Source of the DNA: CAYMDD01 sp964409675
GTDB lineage: Bacteria > Pseudomonadota > Alphaproteobacteria > Rickettsiales > SXRF01
Assembly (NCBI GenBank): GCA_964409675.1
Contig: CAYPEF010000129.1
Span: 1 to 5,630, forward strand
DNA: 5,630 bases
Direction: 5' to 3'
A model generated the notes under the pieces. The model ran no database searches. It was not told the DNA's origin and was given only the letters and a program-made list of their open reading frames with translations. Within the stretch, counting starts at the first letter, position 1. Each line of letters opens with the position of its first letter. The position numbers were made by a program, and so were the translations under genes. Shown one piece after another: positions 1 to 5,496 of this stretch.

Positions 1-289
1 ATTCGAGGAACTGAACCCGAAAGAGCTGCGCAGCGTGGCCGAATCTTTCCTCAAAGACCATGGCCCAGGTGTGGCGGTGGTGGCTACCAGCTTTGAAGGC
101 AAAGCCTCGATTGTGGTGGCCGTAAGCAAGGAGCTCACCACCCGCATCAGCGCCGTGCCGCTGGTGCAGGCGGCCGTGGAAACCCTCGGCGGCAAAGGCG
201 GCGGCGGCAGGCCCGAAATGGCCCAGGGCGGCGGGCCGGAGGTGGATAAGCTGGAAGAATGCTTGATAAAAATTAAGAAAATGCTATAG
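1..289 (+). CDS. alaS: Alanyl-tRNA synthetase, C-terminal end (5' part outside window)
   Basis: This is the last 95 or so codons of alanyl-tRNA synthetase, the cytoplasmic enzyme that charges tRNA-Ala. The frame is open from base 2 and stops at TAG 287-289; the true start lies upstream of the window. The visible part is the C-terminal C-Ala region with the DHHA1-type fold. Its signature is the glycine-rich run GGKGGGGRPEMAQGGG (about 209-256), which corresponds to the GGxGGGRPxxAQxGG motif conserved in AlaRS, preceded by a strand/helix segment (VAVVATSFEGKASIVVAVSK) typical of the DHHA1 core. It ends with a lysine-rich helix, KLEECLIKIKKML. The catalytic and editing domains are not visible, so their integrity cannot be judged. 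No terminator follows the stop; instead a promoter for the next gene overlaps the last codons. The assignment is secure because of the glycine-rich motif and its terminal position. Confidence 0.93.
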   Translation, partial: FEELNPKELRSVAESFLKDHGPGVAVVATSFEGKASIVVAVSKELTTRISAVPLVQAAVETLGGKGGGGRPEMAQGGGPEVDKLEECLIKIKKML

Positions 290-290
290 T
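263..290 (+). promoter_or_regulatory. Sigma-70-type promoter with extended -10, overlapping alaS 3' end
   Basis: TTGATA (263-268, five of six bases matching TTGACA) is followed after 16 bases by TATAGT (285-290, five of six matching TATAAT). A TG one base upstream of the -10 box makes it an extended -10 element (TGCTATAGT, 282-290). Transcription would begin near 297 and give a leader of about 28 bases ahead of the ATG at 325. It is the best promoter match I see in the window. It suggests the AT-rich orphan gene has its own transcription rather than relying on alaS read-through. Confidence 0.55.
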
Positions 291-324
291 GCTTTAAACT
301 TCTAAATTATGAATCGGACATTAT

Positions 325-669
325 ATGCCAAATTATGATAAAATGGGCGAATGGGCTAAAAATACAGAATCTAGAACTGGTTGGCTTAGTAGTGTAGCCA
401 CTAATTTGGCTGAAGCTTTTCCTGAAGCTGCTACAGAAAAAAATCAAATAGCTTTAGTTCATCACTTTTCCGAAATTGCAAGCGCTATTAGTAATAAAGA
501 CGATAGATCGCTGGCTAGTGCACAGGAGGGACTGCGCGCTTTTTTAGCACCTATTATGCAAGAGCTCAATTCACCATCAGGGCATATGGGGGATATTAAT
601 ACAACCGTAAACGACATTACTGCATATATTAGAAATAATATGCCAAAAGGTAGGATAATTGATAAATAG
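325..669 (+). CDS. Hypothetical protein, 114 aa, AT-rich orphan
   Basis: I do not recognise this protein. It has 114 residues, starts at the ATG at 325 and stops at TAG 667-669. No signal peptide or membrane segment is visible. The composition (many Ala, Ser, Asn and Glu, few prolines) suggests a small soluble, mostly helical protein, with likely helices around residues 8-32, 37-57, 60-81 and 90-105. There are no cysteines and no obvious catalytic motif. The only ribosome-binding hint is CGGA at 314-317, which is weak. GC content is roughly 40 percent by eye, clearly lower than alaS before it or psd/pssA later, and codon choice favours A/T at third positions. With its own promoter (263-290) and a hairpin on its stop codon, it looks like an independent cassette between alaS and the IDH-like gene, probably acquired. 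An effector, antitoxin or phage-type small protein are all possible, none supported. Confidence 0.65.
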   Translation: MPNYDKMGEWAKNTESRTGWLSSVATNLAEAFPEAATEKNQIALVHHFSEIASAISNKDDRSLASAQEGLRAFLAPIMQELNSPSGHMGDINTTVNDITAYIRNNMPKGRIIDK

Positions 670-690
670 TTCAACTATTTATCTTAAATT
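661..690 (+). terminator. Perfect 10-bp hairpin on the stop codon of the orphan gene
   Basis: GATAAATAGT (661-670) pairs perfectly with ACTATTTATC (674-683) around a three-base loop TCA, and the tail TTAAATT follows. AATT 657-660 could also pair with AATT 687-690. The stem includes the TAG stop of the orphan gene. It is AT-rich and the downstream T tract is poor, so it may be a weak terminator, an mRNA 3'-end stabiliser, or effective in both directions. Confidence 0.45.
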
Positions 691-732
691 CATATCACAT
701 TACTCAGGCACTCATTTACAATAAGTATAAAT

Positions 733-1380
733 ATGCAACTTCCCTCCATCGCCATTGCCTACGGCGACGGCATCGGCCCGGAAATCATGGAGGCGGCGTT
801 GCTGGTTATGCGTGAAGCCGGAGCCAATATTGCCGTGGAAACCGTGTCCATGGGCGAGCGCATGTATGCGCAGGGATCCGATACCGGAATTCTCCCTTCC
901 GCGTGGGAGACATTGCGGCGCACGAAAGTGCTGCTGAAAGCACCCACTATATCACCGAGTTCTCCCGGCCATTTATCCGTTACGGAAGCACTGAAGGAAC
1001 GATTCGGCCTGTGGGGAAAGATCAATACTATCCCATTGGCCATTTCAGGCGCTGTCTCCGCTTCGCCTTCCGCAGGCATGGAAGCAGCGGCATGGCTCGG
1101 CGCGGATTTTGCCATATTCGAGCCTGTGCACGGACCGGTGGATAAGCTGGCAGGAAAAGGCACTGCAAATCCTTCAGGCATGCTTCGCGCAGCGGTAATG
1201 ATGCTCTACCATCTGGGCCAGACGGAACCAGCGGCACGCATTCATCGCGCATGGCTTGCGGCATTGCAGAACGGGATGCATACCGCTGATATAAGCATAA
1301 CATATAGACAACAACCGCTTGGAACACATGCATTCGCGAATGCGGTAATAGAACGCCTGTGGCGCAAGCATCCAGAATAA
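733..1380 (+). pseudogene. Isocitrate dehydrogenase-like protein with internal deletion, 215 aa, probably catalytically dead
   Basis: The 215-residue frame belongs to the isocitrate/isopropylmalate dehydrogenase family and most resembles the ~480-residue Rickettsia-type NADP isocitrate dehydrogenase. Residues 5-19 (SIAIAYGDGIGPEIM) are the family N-terminus, and LLKAP (67-71) is the next conserved loop. Residues 129-162 carry the cofactor-binding end: FEPVHG, AGKG, then ANPSGMLRAAVMMLYHLG. Between them, near residues 99-105, the sequence jumps from the NIRP-like region (KINTIP) to the later ISGSVG-like region (ISGAVS). About 150 residues that normally hold substrate arginine, tyrosine, lysine and metal-binding aspartates are missing. 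The C-terminal extension of the long family is also absent. Remaining substrate positions are changed (see findings). The frame is nevertheless open from ATG to TAA. No Shine-Dalgarno precedes 733, so translation, if any, might be leaderless. It could be a pseudogene, or a retained pseudoenzyme. Confidence 0.8.
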
Positions 1381-1433
1381 AGCGACCTGCTGATCACCTT
1401 CCGAAATTACTATAAACTTATATATATCAATTG

Positions 1434-1449
1434 CATATATCGATATATG
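1434..1449. promoter_or_regulatory. 16-bp perfect palindrome, possible operator
   Basis: CATATATCGATATATG is identical to its own reverse complement over all 16 bases. It lies in the AT-rich gap between the IDH-like gene and the ankyrin/EF-hand gene, 86 bases before the preferred start at 1536. A possible promoter (TTGCGT 1480-1485, 18-base spacer, TAAAAT 1504-1509) lies just downstream, so the palindrome would sit upstream of the -35 box, where a dimeric regulator could bind. AT alternation makes chance palindromes easier, so the role is a guess. Confidence 0.3.
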
Positions 1450-1479
1450 TCATAAAATCTTCACAATTACACAGTGGTG

Positions 1480-1509
1480 TTGCGTGGGAGAATGGCTTAT
1501 TCTTAAAAT
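1480..1509 (+). promoter_or_regulatory. Weak candidate promoter for the ankyrin/EF-hand gene
   Basis: TTGCGT (1480-1485) and TAAAAT (1504-1509, five of six bases matching the -10 consensus) are separated by 18 bases. Transcription would start near 1516, about 20 bases before ATG 1536. The -35 box is poor, so this is only a candidate; the surrounding AT-rich DNA offers other weak matches. Confidence 0.25.
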
Positions 1510-1535
1510 TGATAATTGAATCGGATTATATCCTT

Positions 1536-3161
1536 ATGGCCCCTCCCCCGCCCCCCACAGAAACACCTGCACAACGTGCCGCACGATTAGCGGCAGAAGC
1601 TGAAGCACTTCAGGAACAGCTCAATGCGGCAATCAAAGCAGGGGATTTAGCCCTGCTGGATACTACGCTAGATGCAAAAGCAAGACCGAATACCGCTCCC
1701 ATAACCGGCCCCGATGCCGGAAAAACACCCCTCGAGGCAGCATTGGAACTTGCAGATGCAGGGAAAAAGGAAGCCATTGTTAAAAAGCTTCATGAGCACG
1801 GTGCGGACATGAATGCGAAAAAGGGTGGCAAGACCCTGCTGGAGCAGGCGTATGAACGCAATGATCTGGCAGGCATCAAGCTGCTTACCGAAAACGGTGC
1901 CGATCCGAATATTGCTGCGGAAGGCCACGCAAAACTGCTGCTCAGGGCGATTAAAGACAATAAGCCGGAAATCGCCGAAGCGCTGGCGAAAAAGGCCGAT
2001 CCGAATGTGAAAGATGCGGAAGGCTACACTGCCCTTCAATGGGCCATTGAGAAAAACAATGTCAAATTAGTTAATACTCTGCTGGACAAAGGGGCGGATG
2101 CTAATGACAAAGGGAAAGATGAATTACCGCCACTACTGAATGCAATCCAGAAGGGCAACAAGGAAATAGTTACCGCTTTGCTAAAACATGGCGCCGACGT
2201 AAATGCCGCAGATGAAAATGGTCTAACCGCATTAATGATGGCCATTGGCGGTGAGCACCCTGAAATCACCAAAATAATCCTGGAGCAGAAAGACCCGCCT
2301 GTTAATATCAATGCCGCTCATAAGGGAGGATCAAAAGCGCTACACTGGGCTGCCGATCACGGCGACAGCGCAACGTTGAAGGCATTGTTGGAAAAAGGCG
2401 CCGATATTGATGAGAAATTCGGAAACTCTCAAACAGCATTAAATATAGCTAAAGAAAAAGCACGCGCCCATCCCGGCGAAAAGAAATACGCTGATACTGC
2501 CGATATTATTGAGAAAGAGATGGCTGAGCGTAAAGAACTCTTAGCCAAGGCAGGTCAAGCCGTAGATGATCTGCATCATGCGCTCGATAAAAATAAGGAT
2601 GGGCTGGTAAGCTTTGAAGAAACCGTCACGACGAAAGGCGGCGACAGCATTTATTCCAAGGCAAGCCATGCAAAAATTGCTGCTTTGGACCTTAATAAAG
2701 ACGGCGAGGTTTCCAAAGAAGAAATTGCCAAGGCGATGGATGCTTCGCATCTGGCAAAAACCGATACTCATGGCAAGGAGTTCAGTGATTTCAGCGCGTT
2801 CAGAAAGTCACTGGAAAAAGCAGCCAATGTCTCGGGCGCCATACATCATGACGGCAAGCTTGCAGATGCGGAGAAGCAACTGCTCGCTAAGTTGGATGCT
2901 AACAGCGATAACAAGATCACCAAGGAAGAATTCCGCGCCAGCGTGATCGGCCAGGCAGATAAAAATCATGACGGGCATATCAGCAAAAGCGAAGCCCGGG
3001 CAATCCACGCCGCGATAGCAGATTTCAACAAAGCTCTAAACAAAGCTGGGGTGACATGGGAAAGCGGCTCTGGCAATAAATATAACGCCGATGCCGCGAT
3101 TCTGCCGCCTGCCCTTGCCAAGGCAGCGCCGAAAAAAGAATCCGGCCCAACGCCAACCTAG
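1536..3161 (+). CDS. Ankyrin-repeat and EF-hand protein, 541 aa
   Basis: The protein starts with a proline-rich tail (MAPPPPPTETP), then a helix, about eight ankyrin repeats (residues ~29-330), a charged helical linker, and a C-terminal part with four canonical EF-hand loops beginning at residues 351, 385, 454 and 475. Ankyrin repeats bind protein partners; EF-hand loops bind calcium, so a calcium-responsive scaffold or secreted effector is plausible. No Sec signal peptide or membrane segment is visible, so it is cytoplasmic or exported by a signal-independent route. I chose ATG 1536 over the in-frame TTG at 1431, because the extra 35 residues come from AT-rich DNA and look non-coding. Only a weak CGGA (1522-1525) lies upstream of 1536. 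Stop is TAG 3159-3161, one base before ybjQ. The C-terminus is Ala/Pro/Lys-rich. Function is unknown; the domain calls are firm. Confidence 0.88.
   Translation: MAPPPPPTETPAQRAARLAAEAEALQEQLNAAIKAGDLALLDTTLDAKARPNTAPITGPDAGKTPLEAALELADAGKKEAIVKKLHEHGADMNAKKGGKTLLEQAYERNDLAGIKLLTENGADPNIAAEGHAKLLLRAIKDNKPEIAEALAKKADPNVKDAEGYTALQWAIEKNNVKLVNTLLDKGADANDKGKDELPPLLNAIQKGNKEIVTALLKHGADVNAADENGLTALMMAIGGEHPEITKIILEQKDPPVNINAAHKGGSKALHWAADHGDSATLKALLEKGADIDEKFGNSQTALNIAKEKARAHPGEKKYADTADIIEKEMAERKELLAKAGQAVDDLHHALDKNKDGLVSFEETVTTKGGDSIYSKASHAKIAALDLNKDGEVSKEEIAKAMDASHLAKTDTHGKEFSDFSAFRKSLEKAANVSGAIHHDGKLADAEKQLLAKLDANSDNKITKEEFRASVIGQADKNHDGHISKSEARAIHAAIADFNKALNKAGVTWESGSGNKYNADAAILPPALAKAAPKKESGPTPT
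1620..2525 (+). repeat. Ankyrin repeat domain, about eight repeats
   Basis: Within the encoded protein, T-P/A-L-type helix starts recur roughly every 33 residues: KTPLEAA, KTLLEQA, AKLLLRA, YTALQWA, PPLLNA, LTALMMA, KALHWA and QTALNIA. Between them lie the matching second helices and hairpin tips, such as HGADMNA, NGADPNI, KGADAND, HGADVNA and KGADIDE. A first partial repeat (IKAGDLALLDTTLDAKARPN) caps the array. The repeats have diverged at DNA level, so the array is old rather than freshly expanded. Confidence 0.88.
2586..2993 (+). other. Four EF-hand calcium-binding loops
   Basis: Four 12-residue loops fit the DxDxDG...E pattern: DKNKDGLVSFEE (2586-2621), DLNKDGEVSKEE (2688-2723), DANSDNKITKEE (2895-2930) and DKNHDGHISKSE (2958-2993). 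Each has Asp at position 1, Asp/Asn at 3 and 5, a hydrophobic residue at 8 and Glu at 12. Loop 3 has Asn instead of Gly at position 6. The first pair starts are 34 residues apart, close to calmodulin-like spacing. The second pair are only 21 apart, a compact spacing seen in many bacterial EF-hand proteins. Confidence 0.9.
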
Positions 3162-3162
3162 C

Positions 3163-3498
3163 ATGCCCATCCCCACCCACATGGTCACCACGGCGTTTAC
3201 GCTGGAGAATCACCGCATTATCGATAATCTCGGCGTAGTGCGCGGTATTACCGTGCGCACGCGGTCGCTGCCGGTGAATTTCATCGCGGGGCTTCTCACC
3301 ATGTTCGGCGGGCGCAGCCATCTCTATGCCGAGTTGTGCGACCGGGCGCGGCAGGAGGCATATGAATTGATGATACAACACGCAGAAGAACGCGGTGCTA
3401 ATGCCATCATCGGCTTCCGCTATGACGCCACCGAGCTGATGGCGGGCATGACCGAAGTGCTGGCCTACGGCACCGCCTGCCGGGTGGACCGCGCGTAA
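3163..3498 (+). CDS. YbjQ/UPF0145 family protein, ~111 aa
   Basis: This is a YbjQ (UPF0145) family member, a small cytoplasmic protein family that forms ring-like oligomers and has no settled biochemical role. Family marks visible are the N-terminal pattern TLENHRIIDNLGVVRG, the FGGRS motif near residues 47-51, a helix with ARQEAYELMIQHAEERGAN, then AIIGFRYD and the closing strand with the YGTACRV segment, equivalent to the usual SGTAV ending. The length matches the ~105-110 residues of the family. I took ATG 3163, which lies one base after the upstream stop; ATG 3181 (105 residues, MVTTAFTLE) fits the family N-terminus equally well. Neither has a Shine-Dalgarno, so translation is probably coupled to the ankyrin/EF-hand gene. 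An upstream ATG at 3091 would overlap that gene by 71 bases and add non-family residues, so I rejected it. Confidence 0.88.
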   Translation: MPIPTHMVTTAFTLENHRIIDNLGVVRGITVRTRSLPVNFIAGLLTMFGGRSHLYAELCDRARQEAYELMIQHAEERGANAIIGFRYDATELMAGMTEVLAYGTACRVDRA

Positions 3499-3532
3499 AG
3501 CGCCTTTAGGCAACTATATACCTTGAATTTCT

Positions 3533-3611
3533 GTCATTGCGAGCGCAAGCGAAGCAATCCAGCTATCCCCATGTTGGGACATGGATTGCTTCGGCTTCGC
3601 CTCGCAATGAC
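3533..3611. repeat. 79-bp imperfect inverted repeat (GTCATTGCGAG... type intergenic element)
   Basis: The left arm (3533-3561) begins GTCATTGCGAGCG and ends GAAGCAATCCA. The right arm (3582-3611) is its near reverse complement, TGGATTGCTTCG...CTCGCAATGAC, with a short mismatch/indel patch in the middle. The spacer contains a second hairpin, CCATGT (3569-3574) with ACATGG (3579-3584), that overlaps the inner end of the right arm, so two foldings compete. From memory, repeats beginning GTCATTGCGAGCGAAGCGAAGCAATCC are scattered through intergenic DNA of many bacterial genomes and are often mistaken for short genes. It sits between ybjQ and psd and may act as a transcription barrier or mRNA stabiliser. 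Confidence 0.85.
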
Positions 3612-3718
3612 GGCGGGTGGCTGCAAACTATAGCATCACGCTTGCCGCATCAATCAGCGCAGCGTCAATTTCTTCTTCTGCCTTTATGCGTAATCCATTA
3701 TAAGCGTGGAATAACCAT

Positions 3719-3724
3719 AGAGGA
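3719..3724 (+). promoter_or_regulatory. Ribosome binding site of psd
   Basis: AGAGGA lies eight bases before ATG 3733. It is a clear Shine-Dalgarno sequence, which fixes the psd start. Possible -10 TATAAG (3699-3704) lies a little upstream but has no convincing -35 partner. Confidence 0.6.
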
Positions 3725-3732
3725 ATGCCTGC

Positions 3733-4464
3733 ATGTCCGGCCCGAACGATCTGCTGAAGACCATCAAAAACACCATGCTGGTGCCCACCCACCGCGCCGG
3801 CTGGCCGTTTATCACCGCCTTTGCCATCGGCACGGCACTGCTCACCGCCCTGTGGGCGCCGCTGTTCTGGGTGGGGCTGATCCTCACCTGCTGGTGCGTT
3901 TATTTCTTCCGCGACCCCGAGCGCGTGACGCCGCTGCGCCCCAACCTGATTGTGAGCCCTGGCGACGGGCTGGTGCAGAAAATCACCACCGTCACCCCAC
4001 CCGCCGAGCTGGACATGGGCACGGAGCCGATGACGCGCATCAGTATTTTCCTCAACGTGTTCGACGTGCATGTCAACCGCATACCCATCGGCGGCACCAT
4101 CCGCAAACTTCATTATCATCCCGGCCTGTTCCTCAACGCTTCGCTCGACAAGGCGAGCGAGGATAACGAGCGCCAGCTGGTTTCCATCACTACCAACAGT
4201 GGCGTGCGCGTCGGCGTTATTCAGATTGCCGGACTGGTGGCGCGGCGCATTCTCTGCGATTTGAAGGAAGGCCAGCAGGTGCAAACCGGGGAGCGCTTCG
4301 GCATCATTCGCTTCGGCAGCCGGGTGGATGTGTTCCTGCCCACCGATTCCACCGTGCTCGCACTGGAAGGCCAGCGCGCCGTGGGCGGCGAGACGGTGCT
4401 GGCCGAGCTGAAGGCGTCTTCAGCCAGCGAATATATCGCGCCCAGCATGATCGGGGGCGCGTAA
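3733..4464 (+). CDS. psd: Phosphatidylserine decarboxylase proenzyme, short alphaproteobacterial type
   Basis: Psd removes the carboxyl group of phosphatidylserine to give phosphatidylethanolamine at the inner membrane. The 243-residue product matches the short (about 210-240 residue) class. Residues 24-57 form a hydrophobic hairpin membrane anchor, followed by FFRDPER (58-64), a hallmark of this class. SPGDG (75-79) carries Asp78, the likely autoprocessing aspartate. FLNVFDVHVNRIP (106-118) carries His113, the expected catalytic histidine region. The FGSR motif (194-197) is the self-cleavage site: the chain breaks between Gly195 and Ser196, and Ser196 becomes the pyruvoyl group of the small alpha chain. 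All key motifs are intact, so the enzyme should be active. The AGAGGA site at 3719-3724 supports ATG 3733. It precedes pssA by a single base, as the adjacent psd-pssA order common in alphaproteobacteria would predict; the pair makes PE from CDP-diacylglycerol. Confidence 0.96.
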   Translation: MSGPNDLLKTIKNTMLVPTHRAGWPFITAFAIGTALLTALWAPLFWVGLILTCWCVYFFRDPERVTPLRPNLIVSPGDGLVQKITTVTPPAELDMGTEPMTRISIFLNVFDVHVNRIPIGGTIRKLHYHPGLFLNASLDKASEDNERQLVSITTNSGVRVGVIQIAGLVARRILCDLKEGQQVQTGERFGIIRFGSRVDVFLPTDSTVLALEGQRAVGGETVLAELKASSASEYIAPSMIGGA

Positions 4465-4465
4465 C

Positions 4466-5290
4466 ATGTCCTGGAGCCGCAAAGACGACCACCAGTGGCA
4501 GCATATTAAAAAGCCGCAGCCCTTCCGCCGACTGATTCCCAATCTGATTACGCTGACCGGCCTCTGCTGCGGCCTCTCCGCCATCCGTTTCGGCTTTGCC
4601 GGGGAATGGGAGAAGGCGGTCGCCTTCATCATCGCCGCCGCGGTGATCGACGGCATGGACGGGCGCGCTGCGCGCATGCTGCGGGCAACTTCCCTGTTCG
4701 GCGCGCAGCTGGATTCACTGTCGGATTTTCTCTGCTTCGGCGTCGCCCCGGCGCTGGTGCTTTACATGTGGGGCACGCATGAGGTGAAGGCGCTCGGCTG
4801 GGCGGCGACGCTGTTTTTTGCCATCTGCTGCGCCCTGCGCCTGGCGCGCTTCAACACGGCAGTGGTAGAGAACAAGCAGCAGGCATGGCAGAAGCAGTTT
4901 TTCGTCGGCGTACCCTCGCCCGCCGGCGGCATCATCTGCCTGCTGCCGCTGATCATCTCGCTGCAGTTGGATGAATCCATGCGCCCCTCGCCCATCCTCG
5001 TCATCCTGCACATGCTGGTGATGGCGGTGCTTATGGCCAGCCGCCTGCCCACCTTCGCCGCCAAGCATGTGCGCATCAGGCCGGATTATATCCTGCCGGT
5101 GATGATCATCTGCGCCTTCCTGGTGGTGATGCTGGTGATTGACCCCTGGCTCTCCATTTCCGGCATCGGCGTGGCTTACCTGTGCAGCATCCCGGTGAGC
5201 GTCTATTGGTATCATCACCTACGCTTGAAACACCAGCAGCAGGAATCCGGCGAACTCATCATCGAGCCGACGCTGGATAACACCGTATAA
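4466..5290 (+). CDS. pssA: CDP-diacylglycerol--serine O-phosphatidyltransferase
   Basis: PssA transfers phosphatidyl from CDP-diacylglycerol to L-serine, giving phosphatidylserine for Psd. The 274-residue integral membrane protein has the CDP-alcohol phosphatidyltransferase signature DGxxARx8Gx3Dx3D complete: Asp65, Gly66, Ala69, Arg70, Gly79, Asp83 and Asp87, within DGMDGRAAR and the following helix. The aspartates bind the divalent metal. The upstream part RLIPNLITLTGLCCGLSAI is the typical first membrane helix with NLIT/TL motif. Several further hydrophobic segments follow (about 51-61, 89-100, 110-122, 144-160, 172-190, 204-225 and 228-245), so about eight membrane helices. It starts at ATG 4466, one base after the psd stop, with a GGGGGC purine/G-rich stretch just upstream as possible ribosome site; translation is probably coupled. 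The C-terminal 25 residues are a charged, Gln-rich cytoplasmic tail. Active-site motif is intact. Confidence 0.96.
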   Translation: MSWSRKDDHQWQHIKKPQPFRRLIPNLITLTGLCCGLSAIRFGFAGEWEKAVAFIIAAAVIDGMDGRAARMLRATSLFGAQLDSLSDFLCFGVAPALVLYMWGTHEVKALGWAATLFFAICCALRLARFNTAVVENKQQAWQKQFFVGVPSPAGGIICLLPLIISLQLDESMRPSPILVILHMLVMAVLMASRLPTFAAKHVRIRPDYILPVMIICAFLVVMLVIDPWLSISGIGVAYLCSIPVSVYWYHHLRLKHQQQESGELIIEPTLDNTV

Positions 5291-5295
5291 CGATA

Positions 5296-5323
5296 TTGAC
5301 AAGCCGCCCCTGACGCCTTAACT
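5296..5323 (+). promoter_or_regulatory. Candidate promoter of tRNA-Ala
   Basis: A perfect -35 consensus TTGACA (5296-5301) follows the pssA stop. With a 16-base spacer the -10 would be TTAACT (5318-5323), only three of six bases matching. A better -10 look-alike, CATAAT (5326-5331), is 24 bases away, too far for normal spacing, and would put the start on the first tRNA base. The -35 box is convincing; the -10 is uncertain. Confidence 0.4.
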
Positions 5324-5337
5324 GCCATAATGATCGT

Positions 5338-5413
<76 letters not shown>

Positions 5414-5445
5414 TATCCACCCTATTGGAGTCGCAATAGAACCGT

Positions 5446-5474
5446 TTGGCATTTTCGACACAGTAAAGTAGACT
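5446..5474 (+). promoter_or_regulatory. Candidate promoter for the Ntn-hydrolase-like gene
   Basis: TTGGCA (5446-5451, five of six bases matching -35) and TAGACT (5469-5474, four of six matching -10) are 17 bases apart, the ideal spacing. Transcription would begin near 5481, giving a leader of about 16 bases before ATG 5497. The leader contains TGAGATGAG (5486-5494), a modest purine-rich ribosome site. Confidence 0.4.
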
Positions 5475-5496
5475 CGCCTTCTATTTGAGATGAGCA

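Noticed and set aside
717..732. Promoter TACAAT (717-722) directly before the IDH-like gene
   Set aside because: The -10 box is good, but there is no acceptable -35 at normal spacing, and transcription would start only a few bases before the ATG.
1431..1535. Upstream TTG start for the ankyrin/EF-hand gene, adding 35 residues
   Set aside because: The extra residues come from AT-rich DNA with the palindrome and promoter candidate, and they do not resemble the rest of the protein; ATG 1536 with its polyproline start is preferred.
3025..3513. Minus-strand 162-residue open frame opposite ybjQ
   Set aside because: Antisense shadow of ybjQ and the ankyrin/EF-hand 3' end; the sense reading has clear family motifs.
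3537..4166. Plus-strand 209-residue open frame across the inverted repeat and psd
   Set aside because: It begins inside the inverted repeat and then runs in another frame of psd, producing Arg/His/Pro-rich sequence typical of a shadow of a GC-rich gene.
3628..4284. Minus-strand 218-residue open frame opposite psd
   Set aside because: It is antisense to an intact, motif-complete psd and reads as a shadow; only its last ~28 codons, outside psd, are noted separately.
4715..5218. Minus-strand 167-residue open frame opposite pssA
   Set aside because: His/Asp/Gln-rich, low-complexity antisense of a membrane protein gene; no family features.
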